A DNA stretch of 64,000 bases from Nageia nagi (GCA_050084985.1 JBITNC010000001.1:76694001-76758000), one strand, 5' to 3'. Shown: positions 11,250 through 23,882, counted from the stretch's first letter. Numbers and translations: made by a program. The notes: generated by a model not told the origin, from the sequence alone.

Positions 11250-14200
11250 TAAGATAAGGGGCAATAAATTAAAATATTATAGCCATCTTCAAGAGTAGTA
11301 TTACATAGAGCACATCTAAAGGGATGTGACCATCCTCAATGTATGAGTTGGTCACCATGTAGAAATTTATCATGAACTATAGTCCAAAGGAAAAGCATCA
11401 CTTTAGGCCATGCCTTAGATCACCATACGTGTTTCCAAAGAATATGAGGGAGATCATCATGCTTCCAATGTGTGATGGCTTTGTAGGTTGATTGAATTAT
11501 ATAATTGCCTAATGGATTAAGGGACCAACAAGTTGGTCATCATGGGCATCATCACTTAGATTATATGGATTGAGTAGGTTCTTCAAAAATCCACTTTCAA
11601 TTGCTAAATTAGGATGAATGTTATCAAAATTATGTCAAGATTTACCTTATCATCGAGCATTGTTAGAATAGTGCCAGTAGTTATTCACCTTATCTCCCTA
11701 ATAGTCAAATAAATAGTGTCAAATGTCTGAGAGAAAGGGCATGGAATGTAGGGGATAAGGAAGGAGCTAGGCATCATGCTAGAAGTCCACTTTGGATCTA
11801 ATTCCAATGGTCCACATGAGAAAAGGAGTTAGGCAATTTCAAGCTTTGCGCAGTCCATTCCAAAGGAGACAGCCCCAAGGAGTATTAGAAACAGTGAAGA
11901 TTCTTTTTGGAGAATCAGAGTCTAGGTATTTGGAACAAAAAACTTTGCTCTATAGTGACAAGGGGTTTTTGTAGATCTTTTAGATTAGTTTTCCTAGCAT
12001 TACTATGTTCATGTATTGAAGTGATTTTATGCCTAATCCATCAAGAAGTTTGGAGGAGAAAACTATGTTCCACACCACTAGATGGATTTTGTTATTCTCT
12101 AAAGCTCCTTGCCATAAGAAATTCTACATAATAACCTCTAGTAGGTTAAGGATCTTCCTTGGAATCTAAAAGACACTAAACCAAAAAATAAGAATAGCAA
12201 CAAGCATTGATTGAACTTTTGTTAAGCAACCAACAAAGGTAAGCTAGTTAGCTTTCCAAGAGTATAATTTCTTATGCATTTCAACTACGGGGAAGTTATA
12301 ATAGTTTCTTATATTACCACCACTATCCAAAGGCATTCCCAAGTAGGAGTTGGGAAGATAAAAAATTGTCATGCTAGTTGAGCAAGCAAAGAACCTAAGA
12401 ACATGTGGAGGCAAGTTAAGACCAATTCTTTTTGACTTTTTTGTGTTAATGACCTGATTAGACTCTAGTGCATAAGTATGAAGGAGGCATTTGATCTAAT
12501 TGACTTCTTGTATGGAGGGATGAATAGATAATAATGTATCATTTGCAAATTAGGAATGCAAAAGATGAGGGTAGTTGGAGCAGATTTAGAGACCTTTGAG
12601 GCATCCTTTTGATTGGAGGTCACTCATGCCATAGTTGAGGGTTTTAGCCAAGATGATAAAGAGAAATGGTGATAAGGGATTGTCTTGATGAATACCTCTC
12701 AAGATTTTGAAAAGACCTATGGAGATTCCATTAACCAAGATGGAAAAAGGAATGTTTAATAGGGAAGAGATCCACTAAATCCAATCTGGAGACAAAATAA
12801 ATTTAGCAAGGAGACTAGTGAGAAAGTTCCAATTTACTCAATCAAAGGCTTTGACCATGTCTAATTTCATTAATAGCCCTTTCATATTGTGGTAATTGAG
12901 ATAATGAATCAGTTCATGGACCAAAGAAACACCATCAATAAGTTGGCAACCATTGACAAAGGCTTTCTATTTTTTAGAGATCACATTCGAGATGATCGGT
13001 TTCAATCTATTCACCGCTACCTTTGAAATGATTTTGTAAATAGAGTTACATAGGGAGATTTAACTTTTGGTAGAAGAGCCAACAAGGTATGGTTCAATTG
13101 GCCTATCATTTGTTTATAAGTGAAAGATTCTTTAACCCCATTGATAATACCAACTTTGAAAACATGCCAGAAATATTAAAAGAACCTAGGTGGGAATCCA
13201 TCAAGGCCCAATGCACCATATCCCTTCATTTGAAATAGAGCTAGTTCCACTTCTTCACAAAAGATGGACTGAGTAAGGAATTAATTTTTTCTAGGAGAGA
13301 TCAATAAGGAATGGATTTGAGGAGATTCTCTTAGGCATGGGTGAGATCAATACGTTCATATGATAGTAGATTTTGAAAGAAAGAGGTGATATGGTTTTCA
13401 ATTTCTTCAAAAGAGGTGATGGTGTGTCCTTCATTTGTGTTTAAGGAGCTTATGATTTTACAATCTCTATGAGCAATGGTGGTAATATGGAAGAATTTTG
13501 AGTTCTTTCCCCCTATCTAAGCCATTGTATTTTGGATTTTTATTTCCAAAAGGTTTCTTCTTGAAGGTAGGCTTTATCAAGCTCCTGTAGAAGAATCATT
13601 TCATGTTCCAATAGATCTATAGATTGGTCAACCTAGAGTTGGGCTTCTATCTAAGCTATGGAATTTTCCAAGTTAGCACAAGTAGTGGTGATATCCTTGA
13701 ACTATTATTTCTTCCAAGCTTGGAGTTTACTTTTCAATCTAGAGAGCTTTTTCATAAATTGGTACATCATTGTACCATACACATTTTGTTCTTGAGACCA
13801 CCATTCCTTAATGAGGCTAACTAAGTTGGGATGTTGGAGCCACATCTTTTAAAAATGGAAGGTGGTAAGGTTATATTTTATTTGAGTGTCAAATGTGAGA
13901 GAAATTGACTAGTGATCAGATCCTCCATTGAGAAGAATAATAGATTGAGAGAGGAATGGTTTTTTTTTGCCAATTATGTGTAAGGAAAAATCTATCCAAC
14001 TTCTCCAAGATCTTACCATCATCTAATCTTTTGTTAGACTAGGTGTAGTTTCCTTGAATGCAAAGGGGCTCAAAAAGAAGGTGTTGGTTAATGAAGTCAT
14101 TGAATGTATTGGCTTTAGGATCTGACTATTGCCTTCCACCTTGCTTCTCTCCTAAGTGGTGGATTGTATTGAAATCACCTCCCATTATGCATGGAATATC

Positions 14201-14600
14201 AAGATGTAAGGATAACCAAGTGGATAACTGATGCCAAAGAAAATTTGATCTATAATGGCCTAAAGGCCATAGATATTAATCATTGTAAAGGTCCATCCTA
14301 TGAGTATGCATAGACCTATGACCACCAACTAGTTTTGATGAGCACAATATAGAGTGCAATGAACTTTTGAGTTATCCCACAAAGTGATGAGGTCATTAGA
14401 TTGCTTGATGGCTTCTCTAGAAATAGTAGAGCTTTTGGGCCAAAGTTTCTACTTAAATATGTTAATATCTTGAGAAGAGGTCTTAGATTCTTATAGAAGA
14501 AGAATGCTAGGTGTCTGATATGAAATTATAGATTTGATCTTTATTATTTTTTAAGGAGAATGCAGATCCCATATGCTCTACAAGGGTATATACATGGAGT
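11250..14600 (-). pseudogene. LINE ORF2: endonuclease, reverse transcriptase, zf-RVT
   Basis: Endonuclease at about 14600-13900: LLLQESK near 14490 carries the catalytic Glu, and GGDFNTIHH near 14165 is the conserved GDFN block, followed by DRFFLTH near 13985. RT at about 12930-12480: MKGLLMKLDMVKAFD (palm motif A region), then QDNPLSPFLFIILAKTL (the PLSPxLF motif), then FANDT at about 12550, where the active site is normally (Y/F)ADDT; the first Asp has become Asn. Near 11335 LHGDQLIH and GWSHPFRCALC form the zf-RVT finger that usually closes plant L1 ORF2. At least 20 stops and several shifts are present. Domain identity is secure; codon-level boundaries are not. Confidence 0.82.
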
Positions 14601-14619
14601 CACTTTAGCTGTTTGGGAT

Positions 14620-16041
14620 CTATGAGATCAATAATATGAGATTGTGAAGCTTCTTCAATGCCCATAATAGTAGCTTACTATTGTTTCTCTTGGTTGGATT
14701 TTTAACCTCTCTTCTTGATGGCCCCAGTATTAGAAAGTTTAAGAGTGTTGTTGGTTTTCTTAATGGAGGAAGCTTGATATGCAGTTGGGTATTAGTTGGT
14801 GGGGGGGGTTTGAGGAATGAGTTTTCCTTTCCAAATGGAGGAGGGGTGTAGGCCTTTATGTCTTCCATGACCACATTAGTGTCATGTATGGACAAGGTTA
14901 GATCATAGTTGGGGTTGGGGATTTGCTCCTTAGAATAGGCAACATTATCATGATGAGAAACAAAGTTATCTTTGATAGAAAAGGAAAGAGCCTCTTGTGG
15001 GAATTATTAGAAGGTAGGGTTGGCTACAAAAAGGGAGGGAATGGTGATATGGAGGCCAAGGGGTGGATTAGAGGGTTATTCATTAGAGTCAATGGGATTT
15101 AGGATTTGAAAATGATTGGATTATTGAGGGGTGATTGTTGGGCTTGCAATGGGGGTTTCTACTTATTTTCACTTAAGGATGTGGGTAGGGGGAGGTGATG
15201 GGGTGTTATTCTAGGTGATATTTAAATATTGGTATAGAGGAGGAGCATGGGGTTAACTATGAACTAAATATCCATACTCATTACAGAGGTAGTAACAGAA
15301 AGTAATATACTCATAGTCTATGATTTGGTCCTAGACATATCCATTGGCATTAAGTTTAATTTTCTTTGGGAGATGAGCCTAAAGATCAATATAGATATAG
15401 ATACAAGCATAAGCCATGTTCCTATGGATCTAGATGAGATATGAGGCACCCATATATGAACCCATGGCATTACCAATTCTTGAAATGGAGGATTCATCCT
15501 AGAATTCATGAGTGAGAGCAAGGAGTCTTACCTAAATAGGAGCAACTATGGGGGCTTCATCTTCAAGTCAAAATGTAGTATTCCATGGCTTTAGGAATAA
15601 CCTTGCACTATCATGAAACCAAGGTCCATTTTGGAATATCTCATCTTTATCTACCTTAGTTGTAAATTCTACCAAGAAGTAGCTATGGGAATAGAAGCTA
15701 AGAGAGTATTCACCCTTGATGTACTAGTTTGATGTGGTCCAATTTTCAATAGCTTTCAAAGGAAGGTGTGGTCCCAAGAATTTATAAATTAAAGCTATAG
15801 CTTCAAGATGGGAAATTTTGATGGATATGTTGAAGCTATCAAGCTTTATGAGTGGGATGTCTATTGTGGAATGCATGCACCCAAACTAATTTTTGACCAA
15901 GTTAGGTTTGGGGATGTGAAAAGAGGCTTTAGATTGGTAGATGGATTTATCACATGCATTAATGGAATATTTATTCTAAATGATATCTTTGTATGAGGCT
16001 TTATGTTGAGGGAATGAAGCTCCCTTAGAGGAGGATGCCAT
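14620..16041 (-). pseudogene. LINE ORF1 (DUF4283 plus zinc knuckle)
   Basis: The ATG at 16041 gives MASSSKGASFPQHKASYKDI. From about 15800 to 15480 the frame reads VEFTTKVDKDEIFQNGPWF, then LFLKPWNTTF and EDEAPIVAPI, the DUF4283 pattern (FxxxEDxxRVLxxGPWxFxxxLLxLxxW). Near 15290 is FCYYLCNEYGYLVHS, a zinc knuckle of zf-CCHC_4 type in which the third and fourth ligands are lost. The C-terminal part is proline-rich and ends at 14620. ORF1 proteins bind LINE RNA. Many internal TAG/TAA stops make it dead. The start is supported by a normal N-terminus just inside the element's 5' end. Confidence 0.75.
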
Positions 16042-16108
16042 GGGAAAGAAAGTTGTAGGTTTAGGCTAGGGTCGACTACCAGTCAATCTCCTTGCACTTT
16101 TGATCTCC

Positions 16109-16123
16109 AACTTATGGAAATAA
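16109..16123. repeat. LINE target-site duplication, right copy
   Basis: AACTTATGGAAATAA, immediately outside the 5' end of the LINE; the partner is 10181-10195. Confidence 0.8.
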
Positions 16124-16776
16124 TGTTACTAACATCATGCATGCCTATTTAGCCAACAACATGAAATATACTACTAGGAAGGCACCTATTTTTGTACCTT
16201 CCTCCACCAAATGTGTATGGGTTGGTAAACCATCCTAGGTACACAAAGTTATTACCTAAAATTGAAAATTTTCAATTCATAGTAAATGATAGATAGGTTG
16301 TTGTATGGGGGGTAAATATGTATGTTTCATGGTCATAAGGGATAAATCACTATTTTATTGGTCTTCTAGGTAAGTTTTGAAAAAAATCTCCCATACATTT
16401 TTTTATGCTAAATCATTAAATCTCATGTCATTAATAGTGTATAATTTGTTGCCATGATGCTAATGATGTGAATTTCCCTAATTTGAATAAAATACAATAA
16501 GATATTCATTATCCATAATATGTGTTGATGTATTGTAAAATGCAAACTTAGGTTCTAAATTGATTAAAGTAATAAAATGGAACATATTTATTATTGATTT
16601 CATGTGGTACCTTGGGACCTAGTTTTCATTGTTCAAATGTGATTATGGATTAATTATTAACTATTTAATTTATTTTTCTCACTTCTATATAACTAGATTA
16701 TTCATCCATGATGTATAGCATAAAACTTAAAACATACATCTAAAAATTGCAAACAAAAAATGGAGCCAAAAAGAGT
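16124..16776. other. Gypsy A internal, non-coding
   Basis: Continuation of gypsy A after the LINE. No ORF of note on either strand and no recognised motif. Confidence 0.5.
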
Positions 16777-16787
16777 TATATATATAT

Positions 16788-16865
<78 letters not shown>

Positions 16866-16908
16866 CATACATACATATATATATATATAATATATATATA
16901 TATATATC
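16777..16908. repeat. (TA)n microsatellite with a CATA interruption
   Basis: About 132 bp of almost pure TA dinucleotides, broken by single phase slips and by a short CATACATACATA block at 16860-16876. It produces an artefactual Ile/Tyr ORF. The length is likely to vary between individuals and to collapse in assembly. Confidence 0.95.
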
Positions 16909-16939
16909 AAAAAGGTTGGATCCATTTCCATGATACAAT

Positions 16940-18013
16940 ATTGTGGCATGCACTACTGCCACTACTACCTACCTTACTAGTCCTAGTTATCCTTCTACTA
17001 TCACTACTTGGACTTGAAAAAGAGACACCTCATGATACGTCATTACTACTAATACCAAGAGTGACCATCAATGCCTTGGCCCTCTTATACTTACTCCTAA
17101 CTAATATAATATTATTATCCCTCTTCTCTATCATGTCCATCAAACTTTGTATGAAGGTGCACTATTCATTAGGTGGAGGCATATCCACCCACTCCTATAG
17201 CCCTTTCATGGATTACTTCATGGAGGCTATTTGGGCATCCCTATTGCAAGTGTCAACTGTAAAGAAGAAAGTTATGCATGCATCCCTAGAACCATGGTCT
17301 TGAAATATTTTAGTCTCTTAATCTAAACCTCTAAGGCTACAACTTATGTGTCTCTCTCTCCTATAAGAGATAAAAATGTAAAAAATAAATTAGTCTCTTA
17401 ATCAAATAAAATAATGAACATGCTAATTAGTAACTATAAAATAGTTACCTATGGCCATTAGAGGCACAAAATTTGTTAAATATGCTGATATTGGTCCTCA
17501 TCTAATGATCATTTAGATGCCACAACTACATCCTCCTCCTCATCATCATCCATTCCCAAGGGGGCTAGATGTGCTATCTCCCACCATGCCCTAAATCCTC
17601 TAGTGGTGCTAGGTGCCTTGGATATGTTTGCAGTAGCATCATAAACTCTTGGCTCCTCCTAGGTCATCCTCTATGCCAAAATAATTTATGCTCTTGTTGG
17701 AGCATTCCTCACCATCATATATATCCTGTAATATAAAAGGGCAAGTGGGACTCTGAACTAGCAAAGTACTTAGTGGGGCAAGTAAGGCTCCAATAGCTAC
17801 CTCCATATTTGAAGGAAGCATTATTTTCTCACCCAAATAAGTTGGTGGGCATCATCCATGTACACAAATTCTATGTATGATACCCATACTATATCCTTAA
17901 CCTATATTATGTCTATCTCTCTCTACCATACCTCTAATGTCTATGGATATCTATATCCACATCCTTAAGACACCCAACATGTCAAGGTAATGTCTAAGGG
18001 ATCATCCCTCACC
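16940..18013 (-). pseudogene. Gypsy A antisense gene, distal (3') part
   Basis: The minus strand has open stretches of ordinary composition, including 17836-17639 (65 codons) and, near 17190-17090, a segment reading SLMDMIEKRDNNIILVRSKY. No domain is recognised. It lies immediately left of C1; once C1 is removed it is contiguous with 36530-37541, which carries a better antisense ORF. I therefore treat both as one antisense gene split by C1. The plus strand over 16941-17303 is also open and Leu-rich, but antisense reading gives the more protein-like composition. Low certainty. Confidence 0.35.
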
Positions 18014-18018
18014 ATATG
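18014..18018. repeat. Target-site duplication of copia C1, left copy
   Basis: ATATG just before the LTR; the partner is 36525-36529. Confidence 0.78.
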
Positions 18019-18531
18019 TGAAGGATTTGAAATATAACTATTACAATCCTAAACTACCAAGATCACATGGAATCTCATTCTAACATTAAAAATTAAAGTA
18101 TAAACATTCTCACAAAGCAATCTCACAATGTAACACAAGATGTAATTGGTTCCTCCAACTAGGAGTACATCCACTAACTAGATCATTACTTCAATCATAA
18201 ATACAACTCTCTTACAATCCTCCTAATCTTAACTTCTAAGCACTATTCTATAGCATAAATTTACTACATAAATTATTGTATGATCACAAAGAGGGAGCCT
18301 TCTATTTATAGGCCAAAATCCCTCTTTTGATCACCCTTTTATCCAATGTTCAAAACCATGACATGCACATCCTTTTACCTAAGGGGCATGCTCATGACAT
18401 GGAGTGTAGGATAATTTACATTATCATATTTACTTAAATACATAAGGTATCAAATTATGCCCTTAAGTATCAATAAATTACATAGAAGATTATTACATAA
18501 CCTTTACAATAATGCATTATACATTAAAACA
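18019..18531 (-). repeat. 3' LTR of copia C1
   Basis: 513 bp. On the minus strand it starts TGTTTTAATG (family form TGTTGGAATG) and ends near CCTTCA. It matches 36011-36524, 32064-32564 and 60174-60673. A minus-strand TATA box, TATAAATA, is at 18303-18310. Small ORFs in these LTRs recur only because the LTR recurs. Confidence 0.88.
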
Positions 18532-18545
18532 CTCCCCTTAATGCA
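18532..18545 (-). other. Polypurine tract of C1
   Basis: On the minus strand GCATTAAGGGGAG directly abuts the LTR start TGTT. It would prime plus-strand DNA synthesis. C3 has AAAGAAGAG at the same place. Confidence 0.75.
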
Positions 18546-19259
18546 ATATTGGGATAGAGCAAATAAGAGAGAAGAAAGAGAGAAAGTAAGAGAGTTCTCC
18601 TCCAAAAATATACAATGGAGATGAGAAATTTTTACATATTATGAAGTAAGAAATATTTAATTTGATACTCACTACTTTACCAAATACAATCATTAACCAT
18701 AATCGATTTTAATGTACATGAAGTAGTCATCCAACTAGAAGTCATGAAGTGTCTCCAAGAGCCTGCATACCTAAGGTAAGTAACTTGCAATCTTAAAGGA
18801 AATTGTAAGTCATAAGCAATTCAAATAATAAGGTTAGTTAGATTTAACATATTCATATTAACAAGGATATATGAATCACACAAATACCATCATGAACTGA
18901 TCAATGATGCACTATAAGTCATAATGAAGATGCCAAGCTAAAAACTCATAATCACCTACTGTATATAAAAAATGTGTTGATTATCATTACAAAATAGAGC
19001 ATGCACATATGATTTCCTCACATATAGATAATTAAATAGTGCCAAAATACATATAAGAGTTCCTCACATAAGGATAATTGAATAGTGCTAGATTGGCCAA
19101 ACTTTTGCTTTAAAAATTTGTACAATAAGTACCCCACATAGAGTGAACTTACCACGAAGGTGTACAAAAAAATCAATACTATACAACACAAAATCCTCTT
19201 AGAGGTGAATTTGTCATCACAAACATAAATTCAATATAATAATTCAAATTTTACACTCT
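18546..19259 (-). other. C1 untranslated 3' region
   Basis: Between the end of pol and the polypurine tract. No coding signal; alignable by eye with 60690-61380 of C3. Confidence 0.6.
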
Positions 19260-21830
19260 CTTAAAGGCAACTTCATGAACTCGATAGCTTCCCTAAGCTT
19301 ATAGAATTGAGCTTCAGGAGGGGTTTCAAGAACAAGTCAATAGAGTTTAAAGTGGATGGAAAATACTCTAGGTGTATGATGCCATCAAGAACCTTCTCCT
19401 TAATAAAATGGGCATATTATGTTCTCTAATGGAATATAGGATTCTTAGCTAAAGAAATAGCCAATTGATTATTTAAAGAAATCAAAGATGAGCCACCTTC
19501 CTCATACCCAATTTATTTTAGGAGATGCCTTAGACAAATGGCTTCTTAGGTTGCAATAGACATGGCATGGTATTCAGCTTCTATGGTGGAAAGAGAAATA
19601 GTAGGTTGCTTCTTGGAATTCCAATAGATAGTATATAAACCAATGCTAAATGCATACACTGTGGTTGATTTCCTATCATCTCTATCTCCTCCATAGTTAG
19701 AATCTACGAATCTAGAGAGAATAAATGAGGGTAAATTATAATACTTGAGAGTAAGATCCTTAGTCCTTGCAACATATCTCAAGATTTGTTTAATAGCATT
19801 GAGGTGCTTAACATATGGTTTCTTCATAAATCATACCATCAGATTCACTACAAAAGCAATATCTATCTTGGATATAGTCAAATACAGAAGACTACCAATT
19901 AATTGCCTCTAAGCTATAGCATTAGCCAACTAAGAGTTAACGCTTAGAGAAATAGTGATTCTAGGAGAGATTGGGATCATAGCATATCTACACTTTAGGT
20001 GCTTCCTTAAGTCCATATAATAACTTCTTTAGCTTGCACACAAAGGACTCTTTGCCTTTGATAATGAATGCTTCTAGTTGATTCATGAAGATTTCCACAT
20101 CTAAGTCACCATTAAGGAATGCACTCTTAATGTCAAGTTGAAAAACTTTTCATCCTTGAGCTATATAAAGAGCAAGGATAATTCTCATAATAGGTATCTT
20201 TACCACAAAAGCAAATGTTTCCTCATAATCTATATTATATTTCTAAGAAAAACCTTTGGCTACTAACCTTGCCTTATATTTCTTAATATCTCCAACTAAA
20301 TTGAATTTGACCTTGTAGATCCACTTATTACCAATCACATTCTTCTCACTAGGATAAAGAACCAAGTCCCAAGTTTCATTTTTTATAAGCATCTCATACT
20401 CCACTTTCATAGCTTCTATCTAGAACTCATGCTTTGAAGCTTCTTTGAAGGTTGAGGGCTCATGCTTATTGTCAATATTGAAAAATAAGGATTTGTTTAA
20501 GGTCATACTCCTTATTACCCTTTGTGTGGGAGAATTTTGTTCCTATGGTGATTTGTCTAGATCAATATCTAACCAACAAGGTGCAACTAAAAAGTCCTTT
20601 AGATCATCAACATCCTCATTAGAAGTAGATTCTTCAACAAGTTCATTAAACTTTAAATCCCTTGAAATAGATAGTACTTTGTAGGATGGAGAGTAGAGCC
20701 TATAGCCTCTATGCTAATTATCATAACCCACAAAGATACATTTTTTATCCTTTTTGTCTAACTCCTTTTTCTTAAGAATAATGTAGGAGAATGCTTCACA
20801 ACCAAAAACCCTAAGGTATGAAATGTTAGGTTTTCTTCTTAACCATGCCTCAAAAGGAGTTTTACCTTGAATGACTTTTATGGGACACTATTTAGGGTGT
20901 AAATAGCAATGCTCATAGCTTCACTCCATAGGAAACTAAAAATATTACCCAACATTCATTTAACCATTTCTATATTTATCTTATTTTTCCCTTTAGCAAC
21001 ACTATTATGCTAAAGAGTGTAAGGAATCATAAACTACCTCTTGATTCCATATTTAGCAAAATAGTCATTGAACTCATTGCTATTATATTCTTCCCCATTA
21101 CCTAATCTCAACATCTTGATTTTAAGGTTAGTTTGATACTCAACAAAGATCTTAAAAACCTTGAAACTCTTAAAAATTTGATCCTTGTGTTCAAGTAGAT
21201 ATGCAAAGGTCAATCCTACTAAATTTATCAATGAAAGTCAAGATGTTATATGTTACTCCAAGTGACTTAGTTTGAAATGGACCCATCAAATTTGAATGCA
21301 TAAGTTGAAGAGGTTGAGATGCTCTTATTATCTTATCTTTTTCAAACTTTTATTTATGCATCTTTCCAAGAATGCACTCCTCGTATAGACCAACTGAAGG
21401 AGAAATTGAAGGAAAACCTTCCATAAGTTCTTGGTCTTTCATGACTTGAATATTTTTATGGTTAAGGTGCCCTAAACAATGGTGCTAAAGATTGCCTCTA
21501 GAACACATACTAGAAGCAAGACACATCTTTGATGGAACTCGATTCATAATGTAGATGTTATCTTTCGCAAATCCTTTAACCAAAGTAGTAAGTCCTTTCT
21601 TAATACACCAATATTGAGATTCAAACTCAAAAGAGTACCCTTTTTTAGCAACATGGATCATAGAGAGAAGGTTCATATTTAACTAAGGAACATAGAGAAT
21701 ATTTTTAAGAACCTTTCCATGAATCAACACACTCCCAATTCTTTGAACTTTAAGGGTAGAATTATCACCTATCACAAATGCATCTTTTCTATACTTATGA
21801 AAGTTATAAAAAAATTTTTTTCAAAGCATA
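19260..21830 (-). pseudogene. C1 copia pol with deleted RT core and substituted integrase residues
   Basis: Pre-integrase near 21480-21400 and integrase HSNLMGP near 21275, where catalytic Asp is Asn. LRLGNGEEY near 21110 replaces LRSDNGGEY, and NSVAKGKN near 21010 replaces NGVAERKN. The clean stretch 21231-21034 covers the integrase core, and IFVGYD is near 20740. RT starts near 20315 (KYKARLVAKGFS) and reaches LLYGLKEAPK near 20010, then jumps to sequence that lies beyond the YVDD motif in C3: roughly 290 bp, with the whole polymerase active site, is gone. RNase H is clear at 19827-19546 (DDRKSTTVYAFS, KKQPTISLSTIEAEYHAMS). Inactive. Confidence 0.82.
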
Positions 21831-22870
21831 GGTGATTAGTGCAACTAGAGTCAACAATCCATTCAAACAAATAAGAGCAAGACAAAGAGTAGAGCATCAT
21901 AGCAAAAATAGTATGAATATTCTTCTTTCCTTTAAAGTTTTTTATATTTTCATTACCTTTTTTCTTTTTGTCTTTTTTCTTTTTGTATCAATCAACTTCT
22001 TTGTGACCTTGGATGCCATAATAGTTACAATTACCATCAAATGTTTCCTTAGGATATGGATTATATGCTTTTCTTTTTCCATCTCTTTGCTTGAAGTGGT
22101 TGTTGTTTTCATTTTTTCTGCTATTGTTGTTATTGTTCCTATTGTTTCTATTGTTGCTATTATTTCTACTATTATTGTAGCCATTACCTCTTTTCTCAAA
22201 CCTTTTGGAGGATGAAGGATAAGATTTCTTTTAATGGTTGAACTTCTTTGTGAAAAGAGTTTTGATTGCTCCAAGAGCAATGTTATTATCCTTAGTAGAA
22301 GAAATCAATACCTTATTGTTAAGTGTTTCTTTATGCTTTAAAAGTTACATAAATAGGTTTTCAAGGGAGAAGACTTCTTCTTCATCATCTAGCCTTATTT
22401 CTATAATTGTTACAAAGTTTCCAAACTTTGAAGAATGATGAAGACTATGCATTCATCATTGATCCAATTGCACCTACAAGCAACAAGTTGGGTTTTTAGG
22501 CCAATGATTTTGTTCAAGTAGATGGCAACATTTTTATCTTTCCCTTGATAAGATTGAAGTAACTTTTAGAGAATGGTAAATTTTCTTGAAAAATTTGAAC
22601 CAATGTAGATTTTCTTAAGCTTAGCCTAATCTTTCTTTATTAAGGTTGAAGAAGAAATTATCAAGAGCACATCATCTAAAACTGCATGGTAAATCATGGA
22701 GGTTGCCAACTCATTCTTTATTTTGTAAGCCTCTAGTGCCTTCTCATCTATAGGAGGTACAAGGTTGTCAATCACTATTTACCAAAGCTTTATTACCTAT
22801 AATTCAACTCTCATTCATGCTTCCTAAATTGTAAAGTTGAAATCATCAAGAATGTGTTTATATATATATA
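21831..22870 (-). pseudogene. C1/C2 copia gag (gag-2)
   Basis: UBN2-type gag. The core reads EKALEAYKIKNELATSMIYH near 22740, LQSYQGKDKNVAIYL near 22560 and LVACRCNWINDECIV near 22470. The C-terminal part, about 22215-22060 in the true frame, is an Asn/Arg-rich tract (GNGYNNSRNNSNNRNNRNN). It ends in a zinc knuckle, CNYYGIQGHKEVD, near 22035, with the second Cys now Tyr and the last replaced by a stop. The long ORFs at 21942-22280 (minus) and 21832-22215 (plus) are other-frame shadows of this low-complexity tract. By the recombination model this gag belongs to C2 or is a C2/C1 chimera. Confidence 0.75.
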
Positions 22871-23334
22871 AAGAGTATTCAAAACATGATTCACCTTTCA
22901 AGCATTAAATTAAAAAATAATGATTAGTTGTAAGTTATTAAAGTCTTAGTTGTAATCCTTACTCCACTTAATGCATTTAATATGATAGACAATATCCACA
23001 CTCCACCTAAATGCAATTATTTTATCATCAAATTTAATACATCTTTTGCATTTAACTTCATGCATCTAATTATGTGTAAAAAAAAGGAACTTGCTTGACA
23101 AGTAACCAAAAAATTAATGGAGTACCTAAAAAAGGTAGGTAAGAACCTTAAAAAAAAATTAATAAAAAACTTGCAAAGACCATGCCAAAAAAAAGGACCT
23201 AGAGAGGGCGATGAGCAATTTGTGAGTAATTAGAGGGTTTAAATATACATGCGTAGAGGGTTAAGCATCCATAGTTAGGGGGAGACATTCATCGTAATGC
23301 TGCAAAGGAGAGGGGTCAAGGAGGAAAGGGGTTG
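22871..23334 (-). other. C2 leader, part next to gag
   Basis: Non-coding. 23190-23334 is rich in purine on the plus strand, with blocks like GGAGAGGGGTCAAGGAGG. The same kind of sequence resumes after gypsy B at 30983, confirming that B split one leader. Confidence 0.65.
23330..23334. repeat. Target-site duplication of gypsy B, left copy
   Basis: GGTTG directly before TGTTAACAC; the partner is 30978-30982. Confidence 0.9.
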
Positions 23335-23602
23335 TGTTAACACATAAAAATGAATTTATGTTTTTAAATCAATAAATTAATGAAATATGCTTGGCCTAAA
23401 TATATGTCTTGAATGTATTAAGGTGATAATATCAATGTTTGTCTTGAATATGAATTTTATAATGATTATCTTGAATGTTACATGGATTGTCTTGAATATT
23501 GCATGAATTATCTTGTTTATTGGTGTGTTTATCTTGATATATTGTGAATTAGCCTTATTTATGTAGATGCATGCCGACCCATGGGTTGTATTATCTATTA
23601 TC

Positions 23603-23612
23603 TATATAAATA
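23603..23612 (+). promoter_or_regulatory. TATA box, first LTR unit of B
   Basis: TATATAAATA, duplicated together with its upstream sequence; the downstream start region is not duplicated. Confidence 0.55.
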
Positions 23613-23872
23613 AGGGATCATGAATTTATGTTTTTAAATCAATAAATTAATGAAATATGCTTGGCCTAAATATATGCCTTGAATGTATTAAGGTGATAAT
23701 ATCAATGTTTGTCTTGAATATGAATTTTATAATGATTATCTTGAATATTACATGGATTGTCTTGAATATTGCATGAATTATCTTGTTTATTGGTGTGTTT
23801 ATCTTGATATATTGTGAATTAGCCTTATTTATGTAGATGCATGCTGACCCATGGGTTGTATTGTCTATTATC

Positions 23873-23882
23873 TATATAAATA
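23873..23882 (+). promoter_or_regulatory. TATA box, second LTR unit of B
   Basis: TATATAAATA in its native context, followed by AAGGGATCTAATAG as in the 3' LTR. The likely principal promoter, with transcription starting about 30 bp downstream. Confidence 0.65.

Larger units (their letters stand above)
10196..16108 (-). mobile_element. Full-length L1-type LINE on the minus strand
   Basis: A 5.9-kb non-LTR element in the order ORF1 (DUF4283 and CCHC), ORF2 (endonuclease, RT, zf-RVT), then a 3' tail. The 3' end is a short T run on the plus strand (10197-10203), the expected A-tail, and 15-bp duplications flank the whole. The 5' end leaves about 67 bp before the ORF1 ATG, so it appears not to be 5'-truncated, which is unusual for LINE copies. 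It is inserted just after the gag of gypsy A. 10204-11250, downstream of zf-RVT, has no recognised domain. Confidence 0.85.

Noticed and set aside
16702-16962. 86-codon minus-strand ORF rich in Ile and Tyr
   Set aside because: It is a translation of the (TA)n microsatellite.
16941-17303. 120-codon Leu-rich plus-strand ORF resembling a membrane protein
   Set aside because: No recognised domain; the minus strand of the same stretch is more protein-like and fits the antisense gene of A.
21832-22280. Membrane-like ORF on the plus strand and an Ile/Thr-rich ORF on the minus strand
   Set aside because: Both are out-of-frame readings of the Asn/Arg-rich copia gag tail, whose true frame carries the zinc knuckle.
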